The position numbers and the translations under genes are program-made. Positions 22,988-31,717 of a stretch of DNA of 33,808 nt are shown here, piece after piece (the first letter of the stretch is position 1; every line of letters begins with the position of its first letter). This DNA is from Ruminococcus flavefaciens (GTDB lineage: Bacteria; Bacillota; Clostridia; Oscillospirales; Ruminococcaceae): the NCBI GenBank assembly GCA_002309635.1, contig DBXO01000012.1, forward strand, positions 1 through 33,808, given 5' to 3'. The notes under the pieces are model-generated. The model saw nothing but the letters and a program-made list of their open reading frames with translations. It searched no databases and was not told the origin of the DNA.

Positions 22988-23866
22988 GTGGCAAATACTG
23001 ATGTTGCGAAGCTTCGCGCTTCAAACAGACAGGCAGGAAAAAAGGCAGGCGGAAGTATCGCGATATTCATTCTTCTTGCGGTTCTGGGACTGTTCATGGC
23101 TGTGCCTATATATCTTACGGTGGTCATGTCGGTAAAGCCTGTGGAGGAGCTTTTTGTGTTTCCTCCGAGGCTTTACGCCGTGAGACCCACTCTTGACAAT
23201 TTCAGGGATATGTTCAGGGTGCTCCATCAGAACCGTGTGCCGTTTTCACGTTATGTGTTCAACAGCATATTCGTAACGGCGGCAGTAACGGCCCTGCAGT
23301 GCTTTTTCTCGTCAATGGCGGCTTTTGTGCTGGCAAAATGCAGATTCCCGGGAAGTAAGCTCATAAACGGGATAATAGTAGTGGCGCTTCTCTATCAGAG
23401 CAGCGTTATATATATAATGCAGTACATAGTAATGGCGAAGCTCCATATGATAGATACCTATATGGCGCTTATTTTCCCTGCGGTGGCGTCGCCTATGGGG
23501 CTTTTCCTCATGAGGCAGTCAATATCGCAGGTGCCCGATTCGGTCATAGAAGCCGCAAAGGTGGACGGAGCAGGCCTTTTCCGCATATGCTGGCAGATAG
23601 TCATACCCAATCAGAAGCCTGCGCTCATGACCCTGATAATCTTTGCTTTTCAGGGTGCATGGAACATACAGGCGGGCTCCGTGGTGTTCAGGGAGGAGTA
23701 CAAGACCCTGCCTACTGTGGTATCGCAGGCTGCCGCCTCGGGACTTGCAAGAGCAGGCGTGGCTATGGCGGCGGCTGTGTTCATGCTCGTTCCGCCTATT
23801 GTGATATTCATGCTCGCACAGCGGCAGGTCATTGAGACTATGGCGCATTCGGGAATCAAAGAGTGA
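22988..23866 (+). CDS. Sugar-type ABC transporter permease (first pair, MalG-like)
   Basis: The 292-residue protein uses a GTG start preceded by AAGGAGGCGG. Its first span lies near residues 21-45 and the next begins after a linker carrying RPTLDNFRDMFRV, typical of MalG-type permeases. The docking loop IEAAKVDGAGLFRICWQIVIP lies around residues 188-208. It pairs with the permease just upstream. Downstream the compact operon is interrupted by an AT-rich unrelated gene and a long spacer. Confidence 0.93.
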   Translation: MANTDVAKLRASNRQAGKKAGGSIAIFILLAVLGLFMAVPIYLTVVMSVKPVEELFVFPPRLYAVRPTLDNFRDMFRVLHQNRVPFSRYVFNSIFVTAAVTALQCFFSSMAAFVLAKCRFPGSKLINGIIVVALLYQSSVIYIMQYIVMAKLHMIDTYMALIFPAVASPMGLFLMRQSISQVPDSVIEAAKVDGAGLFRICWQIVIPNQKPALMTLIIFAFQGAWNIQAGSVVFREEYKTLPTVVSQAAASGLARAGVAMAAAVFMLVPPIVIFMLAQRQVIETMAHSGIKE

Positions 23867-23913
23867 GTAGTTAGCAGTTTTTAGTGATTAGGTATTATGT
23901 TTGGAGGAAATAA

Positions 23914-24387
23914 ATGACTGAATATAAAGACATATTAAATTTAGATGATATCCACGAAAATTTTGAGCTTGTTTCCGGCGGTGTTACTGTTGATAAGGAT
24001 TATACTATTATTGACGACTCATACGATACGTTTAAAAATGAAATTATTGATAAGCTAAGAAAGCGTTATGGGCAAAAAAATAATAATAAGGGCTTAATCG
24101 GTTATAAGAAATATATTGAAATAAAAAAACATAATGAAGAATATGCAAGTCAGAATTTTATGAATAATTTTCTTGCCGTTTTGGCAACTATTATTACAAT
24201 AGTAACCGTGATTAAAGACTTTCAAACATATATATCATTTGGAATATTGATAGTAATTATTATCTTTTTTCTTGTTAAGTCGTTAAAATACGATAAGAAA
24301 AAATCGGATAAAGTATTTGTTTATAATGAAATAATTGCAATAATCGATGATATTATAGCTAATGGATTTCCCGAAAATAATAAATAG
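23914..24387 (+). CDS. AT-rich hypothetical membrane protein inserted in operon B
   Basis: I do not recognise the family. The 157-residue protein has a charged N-terminal half (about residues 1-85), rich in Asp, Lys and Asn. Two membrane segments follow near residues 87-103 and 107-123, and a short charged tail closes it. GGAGG precedes the ATG at normal spacing. The base composition is far lower in G+C than its neighbours (14 of 60 bases in 24121-24180), and codons such as ATA, AAT and TTA dominate. It also breaks an otherwise tightly packed operon. Both facts suggest a foreign origin. Nothing links it to transport. It may be a morphogenetic or immunity-type orphan. Confidence 0.75.
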   Translation: MTEYKDILNLDDIHENFELVSGGVTVDKDYTIIDDSYDTFKNEIIDKLRKRYGQKNNNKGLIGYKKYIEIKKHNEEYASQNFMNNFLAVLATIITIVTVIKDFQTYISFGILIVIIIFFLVKSLKYDKKKSDKVFVYNEIIAIIDDIIANGFPENNK

Positions 24388-24646
24388 TTGGTATACAGGT
24401 TCTTGGTGCTTGTAGGGGACGGCGTCCTGCGATTTATTGAATCAGTATAAATGACCTTTGCAAAAACGCTTTCCATAATAGGGCTGAAATGAGCCTGTAT
24501 TCAACGCAAAAGCATTGAATATTGAAAAAATAATTTTTAAGTTCTCTGTTATGCACAAAAACAGGTGCGTGGATTTGTGAGTTAGTGCCAATCAAAGCGG
24601 CGCATAGAATATCGACCCATACGATGTAAGAAAGGGAGTGAAGCAA
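24388..24646 (+). other. Gene-free spacer inside operon B
   Basis: This 259-base stretch shows no open reading frame worth calling, no clear promoter and no terminator. It holds a short GGAC/GTCC palindrome (24417-24427). With the preceding AT-rich gene and the repeat-like 23867-23913, it looks like the edge of inserted DNA. Confidence 0.4.
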
Positions 24647-26149
24647 ATGAACACAAAACTGAAAAGATGTATCACAGCATTGTCGGCATTTGCTGCACTC
24701 GCTCATGTCGGCATTTCGCAGGCTGCGGCGGCAGGAGTTCCGTCGGAAAGCTATAACTACGACCGCTGGGGCGAGGCTATCCCTTCGCAGGCAGGCTATA
24801 CCGCAGAGCGTGCTGTCTCGGGCTATGACCTTGATGTCGGCGCCTTTGAAGGTCCCTCTGATATTTTTACCGACAGCGAGGGAACAGTCTATATCGTTGA
24901 TACGGGCAACGACCGTATCGTCGCCGCAGACAGTGAGCTGAAAAGCGCTCTCCGCGTGTATGACAGCTTCACTATGCCCGACGGCTCGGAAACAAGGCTC
25001 AATAAGCCTATGGGCGTCTATGTTTCGGCGGTGAGCGGGGATATCTATATTGCTGATACGGAGAACTCACGCATACTTGTATCAGACAGCTGCGGAAACG
25101 TAAAAACGGAAATAACAAAGCCCGAGTCGGAGGTCTACGACAGCAGGCGTACCTTTCTGCCGCAGAGAGTGGTGGCGGACAAGGCGGGCAATATTTACAC
25201 TGTCCTCGGCAATATCACCACGGGAGCGGCCATGTTCTCCCCCGACGGCGGCTTCATGGGCTTTTACGGCGCGAACCGGGTTGAGGCGACCGCTAAGGTG
25301 ATAAGCAATTACTTCAGGGGACTTTTTATGTCCGAGGAGAAAAAGGCAGGAAGAACAAGAACTGTTCCTACGGGTATCACCAGCTTTGATATCGACGGGG
25401 ACTTCATTTTTACCTGTACCGCTTCAAATACTCAGACCACGGACACGGTCAAGAAGCTGAATGCGGCGGGAAACAATATTTTCTCAAATCTTTCGGTGAC
25501 CTTCGGCGACTACAAGCCCATGTACGACAGCTCGCAGAACAAGTTCTTTGCGCCGTCCATAGTGGATATCGACGTTGCAGCGGACGGCTGCATAAACTGT
25601 CTTGATTTCACTACGGGACGTATCTTCCAGTATGACGAGGAGTGTAACCTCCTGTTCATAACAGGCGCCATTGCCAGGCAGACAGGCGGATTCGACCATG
25701 CGGCGGCTGTGGAGTCACTGGACGACAAGCTCTATGTGCTTGATTCCTCAAAGGATACGGTCACTGTTTTCAGGGAGACCTCATTCGGCAGTGTAGTCCA
25801 CAAGGCGGCGGCTCTCTACAACGACGGCTGCTACGAGGAGGCTCTCGGTCCGTGGGAGGAGGTTCTCGCAAGGGACGGCAACTACCGCAGGGCATATGTT
25901 GGAATAGCCTCTGCGCTGCTGCGCAAGGGCGACTACAAGGGCGCCATGAAGTACGCAAAGCTTGCGGACGCAGGCGATATTTACAACAAAGCCTTTGAGG
26001 GCAGGAGAAGCGAGTTTCTAAAGGAAAACTTTACTGCTGTTGCGGCAGGAGCGGTGCTGCTCATCGCCGCGGCTGCGGTGGGGAGAAAGCTGGTCAGAAA
26101 GCGCAGAGCTGAGAAAAATACCGTGAAAAAGGAGGAGAGTCAGCAATGA
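24647..26149 (+). CDS. NHL-repeat propeller protein with TPR-like region and C-terminal membrane anchor
   Basis: I start it at the ATG at 24647, which has AAAGGGAG about eight bases upstream; a GTG nine bases earlier overlaps that site. The protein has about 500 residues. It opens with a signal peptide (core ALSAFAALAHVGISQAAAAG). NHL-type propeller blades follow over about residues 50-385, such as GPSDIFTDSEGTVYIVDTGNDRIV and KPMGVYV-GDIYIADTENSRILV. A TPR-like pair of helices lies near residues 390-445 (AALYNDGCYEEALGPWEEVL and RAYVGIASALLRKGDYKGAMKYA). The protein ends in a membrane span and a basic tail. The propeller therefore faces outside and is anchored at its C-terminus. Its gene overlaps the YIP1 gene by four bases, so they are probably partners. 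Confidence 0.87.
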   Translation: MNTKLKRCITALSAFAALAHVGISQAAAAGVPSESYNYDRWGEAIPSQAGYTAERAVSGYDLDVGAFEGPSDIFTDSEGTVYIVDTGNDRIVAADSELKSALRVYDSFTMPDGSETRLNKPMGVYVSAVSGDIYIADTENSRILVSDSCGNVKTEITKPESEVYDSRRTFLPQRVVADKAGNIYTVLGNITTGAAMFSPDGGFMGFYGANRVEATAKVISNYFRGLFMSEEKKAGRTRTVPTGITSFDIDGDFIFTCTASNTQTTDTVKKLNAAGNNIFSNLSVTFGDYKPMYDSSQNKFFAPSIVDIDVAADGCINCLDFTTGRIFQYDEECNLLFITGAIARQTGGFDHAAAVESLDDKLYVLDSSKDTVTVFRETSFGSVVHKAAALYNDGCYEEALGPWEEVLARDGNYRRAYVGIASALLRKGDYKGAMKYAKLADAGDIYNKAFEGRRSEFLKENFTAVAAGAVLLIAAAAVGRKLVRKRRAEKNTVKKEESQQ

Positions 26150-26775
26150 TGGAGCTTACACAGGGCCAGTGGGTCAAGCATGCGGTGATGCACCCGTTTG
26201 AAGGCTTCGAGGATATGCGCTGGAAGAAGTCGGGCTCACTCAGGATAGCGATGCTCATAGTTGTTCTGCTCTTTTTCGGCGAGATAGCCTACGGACGGCT
26301 TTACGGATTTCAGTTCCATATCCCGTATGACAAGACCTTTAATATTATACCCTATATCGTGCGCAGCTTCGTGCTTTTCGGAGCATGGACGGTGGGCAAC
26401 TGGGCAGTGTGCACCCTCCTGGATGGCGAGGGTACCCTGAAGAATATATGCATATACAGCGCTTATGCTCTGATACCATATGTGGTACAGCTTTATGTAA
26501 ATGTGCTGCTTTCCCATGTGCTTGTTCGGGACGAGGCGGTATTCATGCAGGTAATTGAGCTTGTAGGGACCTGCTGGACGGTAGTGCTGCTGTTTTCGGC
26601 GGTGAAGTCGGTGCATCAGTACTCATTCGGCAAAACGGTGCTTGCTGTGGCGCTGACCATAGCGGCCATGCTCATAATGCTGTTTCTGCTGGTGCTGTTC
26701 ATGTCGCTGGTACAGCAGGTGTACATCTTCATATCAACCGTATACACCGAGCTTTCCTACAGAGCCCGCGTCTGA
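26146..26775 (+). CDS. YIP1 family membrane protein
   Basis: The 209-residue protein has an amphipathic N-terminus (QGQWVKHAVMHPFEGFEDMRWKKSGS) followed by about five membrane spans, including near residues 27-45, 71-88, 98-120, 134-150 and 163-190. The motif of a Pro-x-x-G-F/W-x-x-x-R region before the first span and the hydrophobic pattern fit the YIP1 fold. The family has no established bacterial role. It starts within the last bases of the propeller gene (ATGATG, with TGA) and is followed after 12 bases by the DUF5696 gene. This tight packing implies a shared complex at the membrane. Confidence 0.82.
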   Translation: MMELTQGQWVKHAVMHPFEGFEDMRWKKSGSLRIAMLIVVLLFFGEIAYGRLYGFQFHIPYDKTFNIIPYIVRSFVLFGAWTVGNWAVCTLLDGEGTLKNICIYSAYALIPYVVQLYVNVLLSHVLVRDEAVFMQVIELVGTCWTVVLLFSAVKSVHQYSFGKTVLAVALTIAAMLIMLFLLVLFMSLVQQVYIFISTVYTELSYRARV

Positions 26776-26787
26776 AAGGAGCAGCAG

Positions 26788-29589
26788 ATGGGTAAAAGAT
26801 TAAGGAATCTGCTCATATGCCTGCTTGCGGTCATGTCCGTGACGGTATCGGGCAGCGTTCATGCGGACAGTGAGGGTACGGCGGCGCCCGAGGTGACAGC
26901 TGCAAAGGCTCCCGAGGAGGGCGGCGGAGAGAAGTCAAAGCGCTCGGAATCTGTGGAGAAAGCGGAGCTTTCGGCGGAGGATGCAGAGAAGTACCTGAAA
27001 AAAATAGGCAGCTGCGACGGCTATGACGTATACTTCAAGGACAAGGACTTCGGCGACAGGCTGTGGGAGTCTGTCGGAGGCAAGCCAAAGAGCAAAAAGG
27101 ATTATACTCCGGAGCAGCAGGAGATCTCCGACAGGATAGACGAACTGAAAAAGATCGGCGAGCTTGTCATCATCGACAGCAGAAGCGGCAAAGCTGCCGC
27201 GTCCTTCAAGAACGGCAGCAAGTGTGACGACGGAAAGCTCTATGTCAGCGACGCGGGGAGATTTTTCGCCGTTACCGATGAAAATGTCAGCAGAGTAAAG
27301 AGGATACGGGAAATAGTTTCATCACTGGACAGCAAATACGCTTTTTTGTCTGAGGACAGGAAAAAACTCGAGCTCCTTGACAGGGATATGAAAAGCCCCG
27401 ACGTCAGCTTTGAGTATGACAGGACAGAGGACGGAAAGCGCATATACAGGTCTGCGGAGGGCAGCTTTGCGTGGCTGACCGCTGACGGCAGGCATTACCT
27501 CGGAGCGTTCAGATACGGAGCGGAGAGCAGCAAGCTGCGCATGATAGTTGACGACAGGAGCGCCATATTCGGTATCGAGAACAAGGAGAACGGATATATA
27601 TGGTGGTCTTCGCCTCTTGAAGCCTCCCAGGACAGGAATGCGACCGGGCTCATAGCGGACGAGCTGCGTTCGTCTAATGTGCTCCGCTACGGCATACCCA
27701 TGAGCCGCTCTGGCAATAATATGCTCCGCTCGGGCAGCGACAGTGACTGTGATATCAAGGTAAGCGATATCAGTGACGGTATCCGCGTAGTTTATGAATA
27801 CAAGGACGCAGGCTTTACCGTGCCTGTTGAGTATACGGTTGAGGAAGATCATCTCCGCGCAAGTGTGAAGATATCGGAGATAAAGGAATCAAACAACGGC
27901 AATATAGCTACGGAGCTCACTGTTCTGGGCAGTTTCGGTGCCGCCTCAGACAATGAGGAGGGCTATTTCGTAATACCCGACGGCTGCGGAGCGCTGGTGC
28001 GCTTCAATAACGACCGCACCATGCAGACGAACCTCTATCAGCAGCGTATCTACGGCAGCGACGTAACGGCTGTGCCTCAGAACAGGGGAGCTGTCCCGGA
28101 GCAGATCTACCTGCCGGTGTACGGTATTGTCAGGGAGGACAACGCTCTCCTTGCAGTTGCGGCAAAGGGAGATTCCAATGCCTATATCACCGCAAATGTT
28201 TCGGGACAGTCAAAGAGCAGCTATAATATATGCAATATGACATTCGTGCTCCGCAGTACGGACAGCTTCTATATGTCAGGAAACAAACGTGATAAGTACA
28301 CGGTATTCGAGCGCGGAAAGATAAAGTCGGACGATATCGAGCTGCTGTATTATCCGATTGCCGGAAAGGGCGCGGATTATGCGGATATCGCCGCAAGATA
28401 CAGACAGTACCTCCTTGATGAGCAGGGAGTGACCGTAAAGTGCAGGGAGGGAAGTGCTCCCATGTATCTTGACCTGTACGGCGGCGTTATGAAGAAAAAG
28501 CCTATCCTCGGCATACCCGTTTCACTCAGGACCTCCGTCACCGATTACGGGCAGGCGGCTGATATCATAAGCGGTCTCAGGGACAGCGGTGTGGAGGATA
28601 TGGTCATTTCCTACCACAACTGGACAAATGACGGCATAAAGAATAAAGTCGATACAGAGGCAAAGCCCTCGGGAAAGCTCGGCGGCAGTGGAGGTTTCCG
28701 CAGGTTCACCGACCTTGTCGGGGAGTACGGGTTCAGTCTGTATCCCGTGTCGGACAACAGGGATTTCCGCTCGGGAAACGGTTACTACTCCTTTACGGAT
28801 ACGGCTGTGAGGGTGTCGGGCTCCTATTCGAGGATAGTCAGCTACGACAGAGCCTACGGCATACCCGACGGCTTCAAAAAGAATCTCTCGCTCCTTTCAC
28901 CGGGATATTACGGCAAGGTGCTGGGGGATATCTCGGAGAATTATTCGGAGGCGGGACTTGACGGCGTATCGCTTGCAAGCCTTACTGCCTCACTTTACGG
29001 CGACTACGGCAAGAAGAATATATCAAGGGCAAAAGCGGAGGAGCTGTTTACGGAAAGCTGCGGAAAGCTTGCGGAAAAGCTGAAGGGCGGCGTCCTTGCG
29101 GACAATGCAAACGCCTATGCTCTGCCATATGTGAGCCATATAAAGAAAATGCCTGCGTCTTCGAGCAGGTTCGACCTGTTCGACGAGGATATACCATTTT
29201 ATCAGATGGTAATGCATGGCGTGATACCCTATTCCTCGGAGGCCGTAAACGGCAGTCCCGACCCGGAAAGGGCATTGCTCATGGCAGCGGCCACGGGAAG
29301 CTGTCCGGGCTATGATATGATATACGCTGAAACGGGGGAACTGAAGGACACTGAGCTGGACGTGCTGTATTACGCCAATTACAAGCGGGGCTGCAAAAAG
29401 GCGGCGGAGGGATACGCTGTGCTGGAGCCTCTGCTGAGCAAGGTCTCCGCATGTTATATTACCGACTACAAGGCGGACGGAGATGTGGTGACTACGGTGT
29501 ACTCAGATGGTACAAGGGTAGTGACGGACTTTGAGAAAATGACTGTCAGGTGGGACGGCGGACTCATTTCACTTGACAGTGAGGAATGA
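26788..29589 (+). CDS. DUF5696-type large secreted protein, possibly glycosidase-like
   Basis: The 933-residue protein starts with a signal peptide (core LLICLLAVMSVTVSGSVHA) and a polar Glu/Lys-rich linker. A beta-rich region of about residues 225-540 includes ENGYIWWSSPLEAS, EGYFVIPDGCGALVRFNN and YLPVYGIVREDNALLAVAAKG. From about residue 558 a domain of alternating strands and helices suggests a TIM-barrel of the glycoside hydrolase kind (MYLDLYGGV, DMVISYHNW, GFSLYPVSDNRDF, GLDGVSLASL, LADNANAYALPY). This layout recalls a beta-sandwich followed by a barrel in large glycosidases, but I see no assured catalytic pair. DUF5696 is a family of unknown function. AAAGGAG lies ahead of the start, and the gene overlaps the next by four bases or abuts it. 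Confidence 0.72.
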   Translation: MGKRLRNLLICLLAVMSVTVSGSVHADSEGTAAPEVTAAKAPEEGGGEKSKRSESVEKAELSAEDAEKYLKKIGSCDGYDVYFKDKDFGDRLWESVGGKPKSKKDYTPEQQEISDRIDELKKIGELVIIDSRSGKAAASFKNGSKCDDGKLYVSDAGRFFAVTDENVSRVKRIREIVSSLDSKYAFLSEDRKKLELLDRDMKSPDVSFEYDRTEDGKRIYRSAEGSFAWLTADGRHYLGAFRYGAESSKLRMIVDDRSAIFGIENKENGYIWWSSPLEASQDRNATGLIADELRSSNVLRYGIPMSRSGNNMLRSGSDSDCDIKVSDISDGIRVVYEYKDAGFTVPVEYTVEEDHLRASVKISEIKESNNGNIATELTVLGSFGAASDNEEGYFVIPDGCGALVRFNNDRTMQTNLYQQRIYGSDVTAVPQNRGAVPEQIYLPVYGIVREDNALLAVAAKGDSNAYITANVSGQSKSSYNICNMTFVLRSTDSFYMSGNKRDKYTVFERGKIKSDDIELLYYPIAGKGADYADIAARYRQYLLDEQGVTVKCREGSAPMYLDLYGGVMKKKPILGIPVSLRTSVTDYGQAADIISGLRDSGVEDMVISYHNWTNDGIKNKVDTEAKPSGKLGGSGGFRRFTDLVGEYGFSLYPVSDNRDFRSGNGYYSFTDTAVRVSGSYSRIVSYDRAYGIPDGFKKNLSLLSPGYYGKVLGDISENYSEAGLDGVSLASLTASLYGDYGKKNISRAKAEELFTESCGKLAEKLKGGVLADNANAYALPYVSHIKKMPASSSRFDLFDEDIPFYQMVMHGVIPYSSEAVNGSPDPERALLMAAATGSCPGYDMIYAETGELKDTELDVLYYANYKRGCKKAAEGYAVLEPLLSKVSACYITDYKADGDVVTTVYSDGTRVVTDFEKMTVRWDGGLISLDSEE

Positions 29590-29606
29590 GGAAGGAGGAA
29601 AGAACG

Positions 29607-30536
29607 ATGAGCAATAAAACTGAAAAAAGCTGCAAAAACAAGCGCGTTATGTCCTATCAGCGGAGAAAGTCACTGTACGGCTACGGCTTCATCGGACTTT
29701 GGCTCGTCGGTACCGTGCTTTTCTTTCTGATACCTCTCGGGAAGTCGCTGTGGTATTCCTTCTGCGACGTATCCGTAGACCCCGGGGCACTGCATACACA
29801 GTTCAGGGGAATGAAGAACTATTTCAGCGTTATCGGGGAGGATCCATACTATACGGAGTATCTCGGTGAAGTGCTCCTCGAAACTCTGTGGAAGACGCCG
29901 CTGATACTGATATTTTCACTGTTCATAGCTGTGGTTCTCAATCAGAAGTTCAAAGGCAGGACTCTTGCGAGGGCGGTGTTCTTTCTTCCCGTTATTATAG
30001 CTACGGGACCTGTTTTCCGCATAATCAGCGGCGATATGGACTCTACGGGCAATACGGGAGCGGAGCAGTTCTCCACCATGTTCTCTACGGATCTTGTGGG
30101 TGAACTCATGCAGTTCCTCGGTATATACGGCATAAGCGACAGCATGAGCACCTTTATCTCGGCTGTTGCGGACAATATATTCGGTATCGTGTGGAATTCG
30201 GGCATACAGATAATCCTTTTCCTTGCTGCATTGCAGAATATACCCTCGTCAGCCCGTGAAGCGGCTCAGATGGAGGGCGCTACGGCGTGGGAGTATTTCT
30301 GGAAGATAACCTTTCCTTATGTGAGCCCGTTCATACTTGCAAATCTTATATTCACGGTGATAGATTCGTTCACCAACCCCATGAACAGCGTAATGAACCG
30401 CATTTCCGCCATGAGGAGCCAGTTCGACTTCGGAGAGGCCTCGGCAATGGCGTGGATATATTTTGCGGTGGTAATAGCGGCTATAGGCGTTGTTACGGCG
30501 GTAATGAACAGATTTATCTACTATGAGAACGACTGA
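29607..30536 (+). CDS. Sugar-type ABC transporter permease (second pair, MalF-like)
   Basis: The ATG at 29607 is preferred because AAGGAGG (29592-29598) lies correctly before it; an in-frame ATG at 29586 overlaps the previous stop but has no site. The product of about 309 residues has a basic N-terminus, a first span near residues 25-45, and an extended extracellular loop of about 60 residues between the third and fourth spans. The docking loop REAAQMEGATAWEYFWKITFP lies near residues 217-237. It forms a pair with the following permease. Two permease pairs in one operon with one binding protein is unusual. Confidence 0.92.
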   Translation: MSNKTEKSCKNKRVMSYQRRKSLYGYGFIGLWLVGTVLFFLIPLGKSLWYSFCDVSVDPGALHTQFRGMKNYFSVIGEDPYYTEYLGEVLLETLWKTPLILIFSLFIAVVLNQKFKGRTLARAVFFLPVIIATGPVFRIISGDMDSTGNTGAEQFSTMFSTDLVGELMQFLGIYGISDSMSTFISAVADNIFGIVWNSGIQIILFLAALQNIPSSAREAAQMEGATAWEYFWKITFPYVSPFILANLIFTVIDSFTNPMNSVMNRISAMRSQFDFGEASAMAWIYFAVVIAAIGVVTAVMNRFIYYEND

Positions 30537-30548
30537 GGGGGTGCATGA

Positions 30549-31580
30549 ATGGCAGATGTGACTGACGCGCCCGTAGTTAAAACGGCAGATGAAATAGGCA
30601 GCGGTATGAGCAGCCGTGAAGCAAAGCGGCTCCGCAGAGTCTCTGCTTCTCCTGAAGACAGGGCTTATCTGCGCCGCAAAGCCGTTGCAGATAAGGTGTG
30701 GCCGTTTTTCAGAGCGGTAATACTGACAGGGCTGGGCTTTGTCATAATGTATCCGCTGATATACATGATAAGCTGCGCTCTCAGGGACAGGGCGGATATG
30801 AGCGACCCTACGGTAATGTGGATACCGAGGCATTACACCCTTAAGGTAATAGCCGAGACTATCGATGCTATGGACTACTGGAAAACCCTCGGGAATACCC
30901 TGCTGCTGAATATAGGCTGCTCGCTGGTGCAGGTGTTCTCCTGTGCGCTGACGGGCTACGGCTTTGCAAGGTTCAGGTTCAGGGGCAGCAAGGCGCTTTT
31001 CGGTATCGTTATTATGATGATACTGGTGCCGACGCAGGTCATATCCCTGCCGCTGTACACCCAGTTCAGATACTTCGGCATAAAGGGGCTGTTCTCGCTG
31101 AATCTCATCGACAGCGGTCTCACCATGTATCTGCCTGCTATGACTGCAAACGGCATACGTGCGGGACTTATGATATATATATTCCGCCAGTTCTTCAAGG
31201 GCATGCCCCGCGAGCTGGAGGACGCTGCCTATATCGACGGCTGCGGACCGCTGAAAACCTTTGTAAGGGTAATGCTGCCCAATGCTTCGGCGGCTCTGCT
31301 GACGGTATTCTTGTTTTCAGTGGTCTGGTACTGGAACGATTATTACGTGAGCAGCACTTTCTTTACCGATACAAAGACTATAGCTCTCATGCTGACGAAT
31401 CTGGACAACGAGCTGAAAATGAATCTTTTCGACGACCCTACAGTGCAGATAAGCCCCCGCGATCAGATAGTATGGAAGGAGGCGGGCTGCCTGCTTTCAA
31501 TAGCTCCCGTGCTTATCATGTACGTATTTTTGCAGAAGCACTTTACCGAGGGCATAGAGCGCTCGGGAATAGTTGGCTGA
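30549..31580 (+). CDS. Sugar-type ABC transporter permease (second pair, MalG-like)
   Basis: The 343-residue protein has a longer cytoplasmic N-terminus than usual (about 55 residues, many of them charged), then six spans. The docking loop is LEDAAYIDGCGPLKTFVRVMLP near residues 223-244, with Asp-Ala-Ala in place of Ala-Ala. It ends GIERSGIVG, the typical MalG-type C-terminus. GAGGGGGTG precedes the ATG. It is the last gene of operon B, and a terminator follows after 22 bases. Confidence 0.93.
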   Translation: MADVTDAPVVKTADEIGSGMSSREAKRLRRVSASPEDRAYLRRKAVADKVWPFFRAVILTGLGFVIMYPLIYMISCALRDRADMSDPTVMWIPRHYTLKVIAETIDAMDYWKTLGNTLLLNIGCSLVQVFSCALTGYGFARFRFRGSKALFGIVIMMILVPTQVISLPLYTQFRYFGIKGLFSLNLIDSGLTMYLPAMTANGIRAGLMIYIFRQFFKGMPRELEDAAYIDGCGPLKTFVRVMLPNASAALLTVFLFSVVWYWNDYYVSSTFFTDTKTIALMLTNLDNELKMNLFDDPTVQISPRDQIVWKEAGCLLSIAPVLIMYVFLQKHFTEGIERSGIVG

Positions 31581-31602
31581 AATTTGCATTATTTCAGAAA
31601 AA

Positions 31603-31635
31603 GGCATAAGGAAGAAATTTCTTTATGCCTTTTTT
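31603..31635 (+). terminator. Rho-independent terminator of operon B
   Basis: GGCATAAGGAA (31603-31613) pairs with the TTTCTTTATGCC arm (31618-31629) with one wobble, followed by six Ts. Confidence 0.9.
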
Positions 31636-31657
31636 GTTCAATAAGCGCAACGCGATA

Positions 31658-31686
31658 TTGACAACGGACGTTCAGGGGCGTATAAT
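31658..31686 (+). promoter_or_regulatory. Consensus promoter of the GDPD gene
   Basis: TTGACA (31658-31663) and TATAAT (31681-31686) match consensus exactly with a 17-base spacer. It lies inside the upstream extension of the open frame, which shows that translation starts further down. Confidence 0.92.
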
Positions 31687-31717
31687 TGAAGTAAATCCAT
31701 TTGTTCGGAGTACAGAA

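Noticed and set aside
30249..30833. 194-codon open frame on the minus strand
   Set aside because: It covers the junction of two well-supported permease genes in antisense and has no start signals.
31625..31717. Upstream extension of the GDPD protein
   Set aside because: A perfect promoter lies inside it and it starts inside the operon B terminator.
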